A stretch of 64,000 nucleotides of DNA from JADCRZ01 sp965200945 (GCA_965200945.1 OZ241749.1:2108001-2172000), one strand, 5' to 3'; counted from the first letter of the stretch, positions 17,101 through 26,485 are shown. Notes: generated by a model from the letters alone, not told the origin. Numbers and translations: made by a program.

Positions 17101-18465
17101 ATGAAAAGGTTCCTCATACTGTGCGGCATACTGACCGTTCTTGGCTTTGGCGCGCAGGCACAGAACTCGGCGGTCAGGCTCATCAAGATCGGCAACACCT
17201 ACCGTGAAACCAACCAGTACAAAGAAGCGGAGCGGGCGCTGGTGACCGGCCTCAACTCCGTGCGCATCATGCGCGAATACTACTGGCAGGCGGTGGCCTA
17301 CGAAAACCTGGGACTGCTGTACCGGGATATGGAAGACAGTACCCGGTCGCTCCGCTATATCGACTCGGCTTTTAAACTTTACCAGCAGCTCAATATGTAC
17401 GGCAGCCGCATGGCCATGTTGCAGATGGGGGAAAGCCTTCGCAAAAAAGCGGAAGCTTTCGCCGGCATCGACATCGGCTCTACGGGCATCAAGCTCAGCA
17501 TCGTACAGGTAACCCTGGGGCGCGAAGGACGGTATATCTACAACACATCCCGCGACAGCGCGATCAACTCCAATTTCGCCGACCTCAACAGCAACGCTTT
17601 CGAATCGGGTAAAAAAGCCATCCAGGTCTATTTCAACATCATCAACAGCCTGAACATAGCACCCGATCATATCTACGCGGCATTCAGCAGCGGTGTGCTG
17701 CAGGCAGCCGTAGCCAGAAAAATGAACCAGGACAGCATCGCGAACGTGATGCAGGATGCCGCGAAAGCAGCGATGCCCTCGTACACCCGGCCAATCGAAT
17801 TCCTCACCGGCGACCTCGAAGCCAAATACACCAACATGGGCGTAGTGCTTCCGAAGTTCAAGGAAAAAAGCGTAAGCATCGACATCGGCGGCGGTAACAC
17901 CAAAGGCGGTTTTTATAACCCCGACGGCAGTTTCGAGGCATTCGCCCTTCCGTTCGGATCGCGTTTTATGAACCTCACTCCTGCCGGCGATGCCCTGCAG
18001 GAAAGCACCCTGGCCGAACTGAAGTATTTTAACCAGACAGCGGGCATCCAGAACAAAAAAGAAGTGTTTTTCCTGGGCGGCATCGTATGGGCCATGGTCA
18101 ATCTGTTGTACCCCGACAAAGCCCTGTCCGATTACGTGGAGTTCAGCTACAACGACGTCATGAATTTTCAAAAACTGTCCGCCGATTACAACAGTCTTGT
18201 CAGCTTTACCTCCGACCGGATCAGCAAGATCACCGACCCCGAAACGGTGAACAAGGCCGAGAAAAATATGCACGATACCCAGAACACGTTTACGGCCGAA
18301 AACCTGAAAAGAGGCGCGCTGCTGCTGGGCGGCATCATGAACGAACTGCAGACCCCCACCATCAAAAAAAGATATTATTTCCTCAGCAAAGGAAGCCATA
18401 TCGCCTGGGTGACCGGCTATGTGGTGTACAACATCACCGAACGATACAAAACCGCCACCGAGTAA
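17101..18465 (+). CDS. Exported TPR plus Ppx/GppA-like (ASKHA fold) protein
   Basis: 454 aa. Residues 1-21 form a signal peptide (MKRFLILCGILTVLGFGAQA). Residues about 25-115 are TPR-like helix pairs ('YRETNQYKEAERALVTGL', 'ENLGLLYRDMEDSTRSLRYI'). From about 120 an actin-like ATPase fold begins: phosphate-1 loop 'GIDIGSTGIKLSIV', then 'IEFLTGDLEAKYTNMGV', which matches the 'GxxEAxxxxxGV' catalytic block of exopolyphosphatase/pppGpp phosphatase, then phosphate-2 loop 'IDIGGGNTKGGF'. In Ppx/GppA the last motif is usually DIGGGSTE, so the Glu is Lys here. Polyphosphate, a nucleotide or another phospho-ligand is the likely ligand, but hydrolysis is unproven. An ATPase-type fold with an export signal is unusual because the periplasm lacks ATP. 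It is the middle gene of three exported products. Confidence 0.8.
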   Translation: MKRFLILCGILTVLGFGAQAQNSAVRLIKIGNTYRETNQYKEAERALVTGLNSVRIMREYYWQAVAYENLGLLYRDMEDSTRSLRYIDSAFKLYQQLNMYGSRMAMLQMGESLRKKAEAFAGIDIGSTGIKLSIVQVTLGREGRYIYNTSRDSAINSNFADLNSNAFESGKKAIQVYFNIINSLNIAPDHIYAAFSSGVLQAAVARKMNQDSIANVMQDAAKAAMPSYTRPIEFLTGDLEAKYTNMGVVLPKFKEKSVSIDIGGGNTKGGFYNPDGSFEAFALPFGSRFMNLTPAGDALQESTLAELKYFNQTAGIQNKKEVFFLGGIVWAMVNLLYPDKALSDYVEFSYNDVMNFQKLSADYNSLVSFTSDRISKITDPETVNKAEKNMHDTQNTFTAENLKRGALLLGGIMNELQTPTIKKRYYFLSKGSHIAWVTGYVVYNITERYKTATE

Positions 18466-18500
18466 CTTCCCCCGCGCCAGCCAGCCTGTAATCGAACCAT

Positions 18501-19610
18501 ATGAAGAAGATCGTTTTTCTAGTCTTTATCCCGGCCCTCTTGTTCACCCAATGTAAAACCAGTCGCCCGGCAGCCACCGCAACGGCGGCCGCAGGCGGCA
18601 CCTCACAGGCCACCATTACCAAAGAAGGCTTTTTCGACTGTTTTGAAAGCGGCCTCACTGCCGCCGGCCAGCCCGTGTGGTGCGAGGCTTCCGCCGTGCT
18701 GTACGACGGCAACAAGGTGTTCCTGGCGAACGACAAAGACATGCCCGACCAGCGGACCTCCGTCTTTTACTGGACTGCCAAAAGAGGGTTCCCCGATACC
18801 AGCAAGCCGGCTACCTACCTGATGAACCCTGTATTCAAAAGCGGAACGAAATTCGAAGACTTTGCTTGTACGCCTGATAACCGCATCATCTTTCTGTCTA
18901 CCGGCTTCGACAGGGTCAAACCGGGCAGTACCGACTGGAACAAGTACAATACGATCTTCTACTGGCAGAACGGCAACGAAAACGATCCCCGCGTGCTGAG
19001 CGCCTCCCATACCGACAGCACATCGGTCTTTCTGCGCGACAAGATCTCAAAGGTGCTCACCTCGCCGGCATTCCCGCAGGGTATGCCTTATTTCAAGATC
19101 GAAGGGCTGGCAGCTACAGAAGACAAACTTTACTTCGGCATCCGGGAGGAAGGAAAGAAGTTCGATGATTTTGCATACAAGACAAAGATCGTGACCGTCG
19201 GCTTTCACATCTCCAACGGCGCCATCGAGCTGGGCGACGATTACAAGGTGCTCACCGACTTCAACGTGGCCCTGGCACAGCCCGGCATCACAGAACACAT
19301 CGGCATTTCCAGCATCGAGTACGACCGCTTCAACAACAGGTTCATCATTCTCACTTCTTACGAAAACGGCGAGAAACTCGGCGCCTATCTCTGGACGGCC
19401 ACGCTCTCCGAGCTCGAAAAAAACCAGCTGAGCCCGGTAAAAGATGCTTCCGGAAAAATATTGTCCTTCAACCACAAGGGCGAAGACATCGCCATCATCA
19501 GCAAATCAAAGCTGCTCATCATCTACGACGACGACCGCGTGAAAACGACGGTCGGCGGCCAGACGCGTCAGCCCAACCAGGCTGCATACAGCGTGGTGGA
19601 GTTCAGGTGA
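18501..19610 (+). CDS. Beta-propeller-like lipoprotein (phytase-like/DUF3616-like)
   Basis: 369 aa with a lipoprotein signal ('FIPALLFTQCKTS'). The middle contains 'KIEGLAATEDKLYFGIREEG' and 'GISSIEYDRFNNRFIILTSY', a pattern seen in phytase-like and DUF3616 propeller proteins, where 'EGLA' blades line a central channel. 'HKGEDIAIISKSKLLIIYDDD' near the C-terminus is a further blade with acidic residues that could bind calcium. I call the fold with moderate confidence and give no reaction. It follows the Ppx/GppA-like gene by 35 nt and is the third member of the exported three-gene operon. A phosphate-ester role would fit its neighbour but is inference. Confidence 0.65.
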   Translation: MKKIVFLVFIPALLFTQCKTSRPAATATAAAGGTSQATITKEGFFDCFESGLTAAGQPVWCEASAVLYDGNKVFLANDKDMPDQRTSVFYWTAKRGFPDTSKPATYLMNPVFKSGTKFEDFACTPDNRIIFLSTGFDRVKPGSTDWNKYNTIFYWQNGNENDPRVLSASHTDSTSVFLRDKISKVLTSPAFPQGMPYFKIEGLAATEDKLYFGIREEGKKFDDFAYKTKIVTVGFHISNGAIELGDDYKVLTDFNVALAQPGITEHIGISSIEYDRFNNRFIILTSYENGEKLGAYLWTATLSELEKNQLSPVKDASGKILSFNHKGEDIAIISKSKLLIIYDDDRVKTTVGGQTRQPNQAAYSVVEFR

Positions 19611-19701
19611 GCAAGGAGCTGCTACCCCGCTGTTGGCTTTTAGCATGCAGACAGATCGTAAATTTGCGGACCTGTAATTTTCCAGGTTGCACTTTATACC
19701 T

Positions 19702-20901
19702 ATGTCCCGCATGATCCACCCGCCCGACCCAGGTCACACGACCGATCAGCAATTCGAGGCCCTGTTCAATCATGCCACCATGGGGATCATCATCGTTGAC
19801 CACAGCAGTAATATCGTGCTGGCGAATGATTTTGCCTGCCGGCAGTTCGGGTACGACAAAAATGAGCTGGCCGGCTATCCCATCGAACAGCTGATCCCCG
19901 CCCGGTTTCACCAGAAACACATCCACCACCGGAACAACTTTCAGTCGCACCTGCACAACAGGCCCATGGGTGTGGGCCTTGACCTGTACGCCATCAGAAA
20001 AGACGGTTCGGAATTTCCTGTTGAGATCAGTCTGGGTCACTACGAGATCGACGGAAAGACCTATGTGATGGCTTTTGTAAGCGATATCACGGTGCGAAAA
20101 GAGCAGGAGCATGCCATCCAGCAACTGAACCTCGATCTTGAAAAAAAGGTAACCGAACGCACCCGCTCATTGAATGAAGCGCTGGAACGCGAAAAGGAAC
20201 TGGGAGAGCTCAAGTCGCGATTTGTATCCATGGCCTCGCATGAGTTCCGGACGCCGTTAAGCACCATCCTGTCATCTGTTTATCTGGTGTCCAGGTACGG
20301 TTCGGCCGACGACCAGCCAAAGCGGGAAAAGCACATCGACCGGATCGTTTCTTCGGTCAATATGCTGTCCGATATTCTGAATGACTTTCTTTCGCTGGGT
20401 AAAATTGAAGAGGGTAAGATACAGGTGAGATGGAAAACGTTCGACCTGCCAGCGTACATGGCGTCGGTCGTGGAGGAAACCAGGGGTATCCTTAAAACCG
20501 GGCAGGAACTTTCTTACATTCACGACGGCGATCAGGGTGTTTACCTTGATCCTTCCCTGCTGAAGCATATTGTGATGAACCTGTTGTCGAACGCCGTAAA
20601 ATTCTCATCACCGGGCAGCCTCATCGAAGTCTCCACGGACGTTGAACCCGAACAGATCACGTGCAGGGTCAGGGATCATGGGATGGGCATCCCGCCGGAT
20701 GATATGGCGCATCTGTTTGAGCGGTTCTTCCGGGCGGCCAATGTCTCTGCCATCCAGGGTACCGGCCTGGGGCTCCACATTGTTGCGAAATACGCCGAGT
20801 TGATGAACGGCCGCATAGCATGCAGCAGCGAACTGGAAAAGGGAACTGAATTCACCGTGCTGTTTAAAAAGACCCCATATGAAAAAGATCCTGCTGATTG
20901 A
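19702..20901 (+). CDS. PAS-domain sensor histidine kinase, soluble
   Basis: The ATG at 19702 (399 aa) is preferred over an in-frame TTG at 19687. Residues about 15-135 form a PAS sensor ('FEALFNHATMGIIIVD' to 'FVSDITVRKEQ'), followed by a coiled coil ('LNLDLEKKVTERTRSLNEAL'). The dimerisation helix has the H-box 'MASHEFRTPL' with the phospho-His at about 180. The ATPase domain has N-box 'NLLSNAVKFSS', G1 'DHGMGIP' and G2 'GTGLGLHIV'. There is no transmembrane segment, so the signal is sensed in the cytoplasm, possibly redox or a small ligand through PAS. Its last 23 nt overlap the receiver-CRP gene, which is its obvious partner. Confidence 0.95.
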   Translation: MSRMIHPPDPGHTTDQQFEALFNHATMGIIIVDHSSNIVLANDFACRQFGYDKNELAGYPIEQLIPARFHQKHIHHRNNFQSHLHNRPMGVGLDLYAIRKDGSEFPVEISLGHYEIDGKTYVMAFVSDITVRKEQEHAIQQLNLDLEKKVTERTRSLNEALEREKELGELKSRFVSMASHEFRTPLSTILSSVYLVSRYGSADDQPKREKHIDRIVSSVNMLSDILNDFLSLGKIEEGKIQVRWKTFDLPAYMASVVEETRGILKTGQELSYIHDGDQGVYLDPSLLKHIVMNLLSNAVKFSSPGSLIEVSTDVEPEQITCRVRDHGMGIPPDDMAHLFERFFRAANVSAIQGTGLGLHIVAKYAELMNGRIACSSELEKGTEFTVLFKKTPYEKDPAD

Positions 20902-21934
20902 AGACAACGACCAGCTGCGCGAGAACACCGCCGAGATACTGGAGCTGTCGAACTATACGGTATACACAGCTGCCGATGGCAGGGAAGGGGTGGAACTGGC
21001 GCTCAAACAGCAGCCCGACCTGATCATCTGCGATATCATGATGCCGAGGCTCGATGGCTTTGGAGTACTGCATATGCTGCGCAGGAATCCCCATATCCGG
21101 AACACCCCTTTTATCTTCCTGACCGCTAAAACCGAGAGGTCCGATTTCAGGAAGGGCATGGAGTCGGGGGCAGACGACTATATCACAAAACCTTTCAGCG
21201 GAACGGAACTCCTCAATGCCGTGGAAGGCAGGCTCAGGAAAGCCGAGTTGCTGCAGAAGGAACTGCCGCCGGATCTCGACGGGCTCGACCAGTTGCAGCA
21301 TACAGCCGGTGTACATGATCTCACCGCCCTGGCGAAAGAACGGGCAACAAAGCCTTTCCGGAAAAAGCAGGTAGTATACCAGGAAGGGAACCTGCCCATG
21401 CGTTTGTTCTATATCGTAAAAGGAAAAGTAAAAACCTACAAGACGAATGATGATGGCAAAGACCTGGTGGTCGACCTGTTCACAGAAGGAGACTTCTTCG
21501 GTTATACGGCACTGATAGAAGACACTACGTATAAAGATTCGGCCGAGGTGCTGGAAGATGCCGAAATAGCGCTGATACCCAAACAGGAATTTGAAACCCT
21601 GCTGAACAACAACCGGGAAGTGGCGCAAAAGCTGATGAAGATGCTGGCCAGGAACATTGCCGACAAGGAACAGCAGTTGCTCGGACTGGCGTACAATTCG
21701 CTGCGAAAGAAGGTGGCCGGCGCACTCATCATGCTGCAGAAAAAATATGCGACCGACAAGTCGCCAGGCGCCTCCATTCATATCAGCCGCGAAACCATCG
21801 CCAACCTCGCAGGAACGGCCATAGAATCAACGATCCGGACCCTGAGCGATTTCAGGTCCGATTCCATCATCGATATCAAGGAAGGGAACATCATCATCCT
21901 CCACCAGCAGAAGCTGGAGAATATGATCAACTGA
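20879..21934 (+). CDS. Response regulator: receiver domain fused to CRP/FNR-type regulator
   Basis: 351 aa. Residues 1-125 are a receiver domain: acidic pocket Glu8/Asp9, phospho-acceptor Asp52 in 'ICDIMMPRLDG', Thr in 'FLTAK', and Lys in 'ITKPF'. After a linker a cyclic-nucleotide-binding-type beta-barrel follows ('RKKQVVYQEGNLPMRLFYI', 'FTEGDFFGYTALIED'), a dimerisation helix ('REVAQKLMKMLARNI'), and a CRP winged helix ('ISRETIANLAGTAIESTIRTL'). Phosphorylation by the upstream kinase should control DNA binding, while the barrel may read a second ligand. The two genes overlap by 23 nt, which implies translational coupling. The regulon is unknown. Confidence 0.93.
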   Translation: MKKILLIEDNDQLRENTAEILELSNYTVYTAADGREGVELALKQQPDLIICDIMMPRLDGFGVLHMLRRNPHIRNTPFIFLTAKTERSDFRKGMESGADDYITKPFSGTELLNAVEGRLRKAELLQKELPPDLDGLDQLQHTAGVHDLTALAKERATKPFRKKQVVYQEGNLPMRLFYIVKGKVKTYKTNDDGKDLVVDLFTEGDFFGYTALIEDTTYKDSAEVLEDAEIALIPKQEFETLLNNNREVAQKLMKMLARNIADKEQQLLGLAYNSLRKKVAGALIMLQKKYATDKSPGASIHISRETIANLAGTAIESTIRTLSDFRSDSIIDIKEGNIIILHQQKLENMIN

Positions 21935-22427
21935 CAGGACGCATGGCGGCATCCGGCCTGGTACCAGATCTTACTGTTCACTCTGTGCTGTCAATGAAGT
22001 GATGATGACAGATGTGTTACACCGAACCATTGGCGAGATGCATCCAATCAAATGACCCAAGGTTTGGAACCATACATGTTTGAAACCCTGCTGCACCTAT
22101 CTCCCGAACCTCCAATCCCGTTGTCATCTTCGCGCAGGCGCAGGTGCATGCCTGCAACCGCACGCTGCTGCGCGCCTGTACGCGCGAAGATCCCCTGAAA
22201 TTGAGCGAAACAGCTATTACGTCGTAAGCCTTGCATACCGGCTCATATCCATCCTCCTTTGATTCTCCGCTTAGATTCCCGCTTAGGCGCAGCAACAGGC
22301 TGCACAGGCAAACGAGTGCTGACGCCTCGCGGGAATGACAAACAGGTTGGAGGTGCAACCAGATGGGAGAAGCAAGGTTTGGAACCTTGCTTCTCCCATC
22401 TGGTCTTCGTGTCTCTGCAGAAAGGTC
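21935..22427. other. Structured intergenic region between convergent genes
   Basis: No gene is supported in these 493 bp. The stretch holds a 15-nt arm pairing with a 14-nt arm (22275-22289 with 22323-22336), a repeated 14-mer CAAGGTTTGGAACC (near 22059 and 22373), and the long hairpin described separately. The open frames that cross it look like translated repeats, not proteins. Confidence 0.55.
22358..22404. terminator. 22-bp perfect hairpin, probable bidirectional terminator
   Basis: Arms 22358-22379 and 22383-22404 pair without mismatch around a 3-nt loop. The hairpin lies between the convergent receiver-CRP and DUF885 genes. There is no clean T-run, so it may instead be one copy of an intergenic repeat family. 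Confidence 0.6.
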
Positions 22428-24245
22428 TTAAAACTTCCTCCCCTCCACCTCCTGGCCATAGAACTTCCAGTTGGTCTTGTAATCCGGTGTGAGGGGCTGG
22501 TTGGTGAGGATGGCGCGGATCATCTCGATGGGCATGGCGTTGAGATGCATGATGGCATCGTGGTATTGTTTGTTGGTCATTTTGCCAGTGCCCACCAGCT
22601 CTTTGTGCAGGGCATAGAACTGCCGGCCGCCGGTGAGGTACGCCAGCTGGTAGAGCGGCGGATAGCTGCCGTTGAAAGAGCGGCGCACTTCGCCGTCGGC
22701 GTTGGCGCGTTCATGGCCTACACGGTCGACCAGGAAATCGATGCACTGCTGGGGCGTCCATTTGCCCATGTGGTAGTTCAGGGAAAAGATGATGCGCGCA
22801 CAGCGGTGCATATGCCAGAACAGCATGCCGATGCGGTCTTCCGGGGTTTTCGAAAAGCCAAGATCCCACAGCAGCAGTTCCCAGTAGAGCGACCAGCCTT
22901 CCGTCCAGAAACCAGAGCCGTAGTTGCGGTAGGTTCTGTAACGCTGGTTCATATACTGCTGCAGGTTGTGGCCGGCGATCAGCTCGTGGTGAACGGTGGC
23001 CTTCGAGAAATGCGGGTTGTTGCCGCGCATGCTCATCAGCCGGTCGTCTTCGTTCATGGTGTTGGTGGGGTACGAGATGCTGATATCGGCGCCACCGGTG
23101 AAGAACGGATTCACGATCTGCCGTTCCGGGGTCATCATGATCATGCCCCAGGTTTCTTCCGCCAGCGGCGGTATGGTGATCAGGTCATTCTTTTTGAGGA
23201 AATCGATCGATTCGTTGAACAGTCCGAGGATCATCTCCGGCTGTTTTCCGGCCGGTACGTAGCTGTTCTTTACTTTTTCCAGCGCCGCTTTCCAGTTGTC
23301 GCCGAAGCCCATTTCCTTGGAAGCTTTCAGCATTTCAGCGTCGCACCAGGCAAACTCCTTGTTGGCGATTTCGATCAGGTCTTCCGGCGTGTAGGGGATC
23401 ATCTCGTAGTTGAGCTGCCGCACCAGCTCTTCCCTGCCGGCCGGTTTGCCGTTGATGCCGGTATTGTCGCGCTGCGGCGGCGTGGGCGCCTTGCCTTTCA
23501 GCTGCGAGCCGTAAGATGTGAGGGCTTCATCGAGCGCGGTATATGTTTTCGGAACCCACCAGGTGAACATCGGGTCGTAGCCGTTGTAAAACTGGAAGAT
23601 GCTGGCGAGTGATCTTTTCAGGTCGGTGACCACATCTCCTGCCAGGTTCACCGATTCCTGCGACAGTCCTTTTTCGTCGCGCAGCTTGCCGCCGAGTGTT
23701 TTCAGGCTGCCGGTGATGTCGAACCAGTCTTTGGCCGTTTTCTCCGCATCGGGCTGCGTGCCGCGGCGGCGGCCTTTTTCCATGGCATAGATCTTATCGG
23801 CAAAGGGAAACCATTGTTTTATCTTTTCATATTCCTGTTCCTGCAGGGTGGAAACGCGCAGCCTTTCCGTAACCTCCCGCTTAAACAGGATATAATCCAC
23901 CTTGCATTCCTGGGGCAGGCTTTTAAAACTGAGCTGTTCCAGCTTCTTCAGGTAGTCGTTATACAATTGTTGCAGCCGCTCGCGTTTTTCAGGCGAGCTG
24001 AAACCTGCATCTCCACCCCCGCCGCCACGGAAATTTCCGCCGCCACCGCCGGCCGGAGGAGTATAGAAACGCACGAGTGCACGGTAGTCGGCATTGTAAT
24101 TTTCTATCAGGTTCGGCATTTCCTGACAGGGCACATACGCCTCTTTCGACTGCGATAAAACAGCTGCCGGCAGCAGGCCACAGCACAACAACATAAACGA
24201 TGCCGCTGAAACAATTGTTCTCACTACGGATTTTGTATAGATCAT
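22428..24245 (-). CDS. DUF885-family metallopeptidase-like protein (copy 2)
   Basis: 605 aa with a hydrophobic export signal ('SAASFMLLCCGLLPAAVL'). The family motif HExxxxH appears as His420-Glu421-LIAG-His426, with Ala where the consensus has Pro (HExxPGH). Long helical stretches and 'KEFAWCDAEMLKASKEMG' and 'NWKAALEKVKNS' are shared nearly word for word with its neighbour. A Gly-rich insert lies at 66-78. DUF885 proteins resemble gluzincin-like carboxypeptidases and are annotated as peptidases, but the substrate is generally unknown. It follows its paralogue by 16 nt, so the pair arose by tandem duplication and is co-transcribed. Confidence 0.9.
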   Translation of the reverse strand: MIYTKSVVRTIVSAASFMLLCCGLLPAAVLSQSKEAYVPCQEMPNLIENYNADYRALVRFYTPPAGGGGGNFRGGGGGDAGFSSPEKRERLQQLYNDYLKKLEQLSFKSLPQECKVDYILFKREVTERLRVSTLQEQEYEKIKQWFPFADKIYAMEKGRRRGTQPDAEKTAKDWFDITGSLKTLGGKLRDEKGLSQESVNLAGDVVTDLKRSLASIFQFYNGYDPMFTWWVPKTYTALDEALTSYGSQLKGKAPTPPQRDNTGINGKPAGREELVRQLNYEMIPYTPEDLIEIANKEFAWCDAEMLKASKEMGFGDNWKAALEKVKNSYVPAGKQPEMILGLFNESIDFLKKNDLITIPPLAEETWGMIMMTPERQIVNPFFTGGADISISYPTNTMNEDDRLMSMRGNNPHFSKATVHHELIAGHNLQQYMNQRYRTYRNYGSGFWTEGWSLYWELLLWDLGFSKTPEDRIGMLFWHMHRCARIIFSLNYHMGKWTPQQCIDFLVDRVGHERANADGEVRRSFNGSYPPLYQLAYLTGGRQFYALHKELVGTGKMTNKQYHDAIMHLNAMPIEMIRAILTNQPLTPDYKTNWKFYGQEVEGRKF

Positions 24246-24261
24246 AAAGTATGGTTCGGTA

Positions 24262-26010
24262 TTATTTGTAAAATTTCCAGGCTGTGGTATAATCCTTTGT
24301 CAGCGGCTGGTTGGTCAGAATCGCGCGTATCATCTCCACCGGCATCTCGTTGAGGCGCATTACTGCATCATGATATTGTTTGTAGGTCATCTTTTTTGAG
24401 TCTACCAGTTCCTTTTTGAGGGCATAGAACTCACGGCCGCCGGTAAGGTAGGCAATCTGGTACAAGGGATTGCTGTTGCCCGAAAGCGGTCCGCGGATCT
24501 CGCTCTCCGCATTGGCTCGTTCATGGCCTACCTTGTCTACCAGGAAATCAATGCATTGCTGCGGCGTCCAGTTGCCGAGGTGAAACTGGAAAGAAAAGAT
24601 GATGCGGGCGCAGCGGTGCATGTGCCAGAACAGCATGCCGATCCTGTCTTCCGGGCCCTGCGGGAATTTAAGGTCCCACAACAGCAGTTCCCAGTACAAT
24701 GACCAGCCTTCGATCCAGAACGGCGTGTCGTAATTGCGATACGTGCGGTTGCGGGCGTTCATGTAGAATTCGAGGTTGTGGCCGGGTATCAGCTCATGAT
24801 GAACCGTTGCGCGGGAAAGGTGCGGGTTGTTGCCGCGCATGCTCATCATGCGGTCGTCGTACGGCATGGCATCGGTAGGATAGGAGATGGTGAGTTCCCA
24901 GCCGCCGGTAAAAAAAGCGTTGGTGCGTTGCCGTTCCGGCAACATCATGTTCATGCCCCAGGTTTCTTCTGCGAGGGAGGGAATGGTGACCAGGTCATGC
25001 TTTTTTACAAAATCAACCGATTCGTTGTAGAGTTTCAGCATTGCCCCGGGCTGCTTGCCGGGCGGCACGGCACTGTTCTTTACTTTCTCGAGGGCGGCTT
25101 TCCAGTTGTCGCCAAAACCCATCTCGCGCGAGGCTTTCAGCATCTCCTGTTCGCACCAGGCGAACTCCTTGTTGGCGATGTCTATCAGTTCTTCAGGAGT
25201 ATAATCAACCATTTCATATTTCAGCAGGTTGATCATTTCTTCCCTGCCGGCCGGTTTGCGGGCGATGATGCCGTTCTTGTCGGCGGGAGGCAATTTTTTG
25301 CGGAAAGCATCCGAATAAGCCGACAGCGCTTTTATAAGATTTTCGTAGGTCTTTGGAACCCACCAGGTAAACACCGGGTCGTAGGCGTTGTAAAAATCAA
25401 ATATGTCTTTCAGGTCTTTTTGCAGGATGGTTGCGATGTCGCCGGCTTTCCGCACCTCTCCCACCGACCATTGCCGGCTGCCAGCCAGCTTTTGCTGCAG
25501 GGCAGGCAGCTGCTCACTGATGCCCGTCCACACTTTTGCCAGCGAATCGGGCTTCAGGGCGATGCCGCGTTTACGCAGTTTTTCTGCCGTGTATATATCG
25601 CCCGCAAAGGGGAACCATTCGGCCAGGGCATTGTAATCCCTTTCATCGGCGACGGATAAGCGAAGTTTCTCGTTGAGATCGCGTTTGAACAGGATGTAAT
25701 CGGCTTTGCATTCCTGTGAGAGCCCGTCGAAGGAGAGCTGCGCGAGCTTGGCGAGGTATTCTTTATACAGTTCTACCATGCGGTTGCGGAAAGCCGGTGA
25801 TTTTGTATTGGATGAGGGGGCACCCTGCCCGCGGGCTCCGTTATCGGCCGCCACATTGTTGAAGCGGGTCAATGCAGCTTCGTCGGCTTTGTACTGCTGC
25901 ATGAGAAAGGGCATTTCCTGACAGGGCACATAGGAGCCGGCAGACTGGCCAAGCAAGCAGCAAGAGCTCAGTATACCGGCGGATATAAGTACCAGAAGTT
26001 TGAAATGCAT
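24262..26010 (-). CDS. DUF885-family metallopeptidase-like protein (copy 1)
   Basis: 582 aa, first gene of the tandem pair. The N-terminus (MHFKLLVLISAGILSSCCLL) is a signal peptide, possibly a lipoprotein signal because of the Cys pair. The zinc-type motif is 'VHHELIPGHNLEFYM', keeping the family Pro that its paralogue has lost. 'LAEETWGMNMMLPERQ' and 'EGWSLYWELLLWDL' are conserved family blocks also present in copy 2. It lacks the Gly-rich insert of copy 2. It is divergent from a SusCD pair, so its products or substrates may pass through that transporter; that link is inferred from position only. Confidence 0.9.
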   Translation of the reverse strand: MHFKLLVLISAGILSSCCLLGQSAGSYVPCQEMPFLMQQYKADEAALTRFNNVAADNGARGQGAPSSNTKSPAFRNRMVELYKEYLAKLAQLSFDGLSQECKADYILFKRDLNEKLRLSVADERDYNALAEWFPFAGDIYTAEKLRKRGIALKPDSLAKVWTGISEQLPALQQKLAGSRQWSVGEVRKAGDIATILQKDLKDIFDFYNAYDPVFTWWVPKTYENLIKALSAYSDAFRKKLPPADKNGIIARKPAGREEMINLLKYEMVDYTPEELIDIANKEFAWCEQEMLKASREMGFGDNWKAALEKVKNSAVPPGKQPGAMLKLYNESVDFVKKHDLVTIPSLAEETWGMNMMLPERQRTNAFFTGGWELTISYPTDAMPYDDRMMSMRGNNPHLSRATVHHELIPGHNLEFYMNARNRTYRNYDTPFWIEGWSLYWELLLWDLKFPQGPEDRIGMLFWHMHRCARIIFSFQFHLGNWTPQQCIDFLVDKVGHERANAESEIRGPLSGNSNPLYQIAYLTGGREFYALKKELVDSKKMTYKQYHDAVMRLNEMPVEMIRAILTNQPLTKDYTTAWKFYK

Positions 26011-26485
26011 GGCGGAATCTATTCGTAATTTTTTGAAAAAAGAAGACCGGAGAACTCATGCCGCCTTAAAAGTACCACAGGCCTTACATGGCCCGTTATC
26101 GAATATTAATGCACTGTGTCAGGATTTTGACTGATCGACGCAGCTGGTGTGAGGGAGCGTATACAAGGTGGTAAAATTCCGCTTCAATAAGGGATTCCGC
26201 GCACCTTATAACGCATGTAAATTTTTATGATTTGACCCTCTTCCGGCTTTCAATTAAAATACTGGTATTATCGGCTAATAATAGAGAACTAACCGGTGCA
26301 GCCGATTTTAAATTTGTGCTGCCTTTATTCTTATAAAACCGGACGGACAGGAGATGTGGGTTTTATTCTCGCCTTGCTATAGTCGGATTGCTGTCGTGGT
26401 GCCAGTGCTCAAAAACCTTTGTGGATGTACAGATCTGTATGGAACCGTTCCGTACGGGCTTTTTATATGAACGCTTATACAAAAC
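26011..26485. promoter_or_regulatory. Divergent promoter region, DUF885 pair / second susC
   Basis: A 475-bp AT-rich gene-free region. On the plus strand TAAATTTG at 26309-26316 matches the -7 box TAnnTTTG and lies about 170 bp before susC. The same octamer occurs upstream of the first susC. I see no strong -33 box or operator dyad. Confidence 0.35.

Noticed and set aside
22017..22340. tRNA or other structured RNA gene
   Set aside because: No cloverleaf with anticodon and acceptor stem; only dyads of a repeat element.
22335..23612. Plus-strand open frame (425 codons) over the DUF885 gene
   Set aside because: Antisense shadow plus translated intergenic repeat; no domain.
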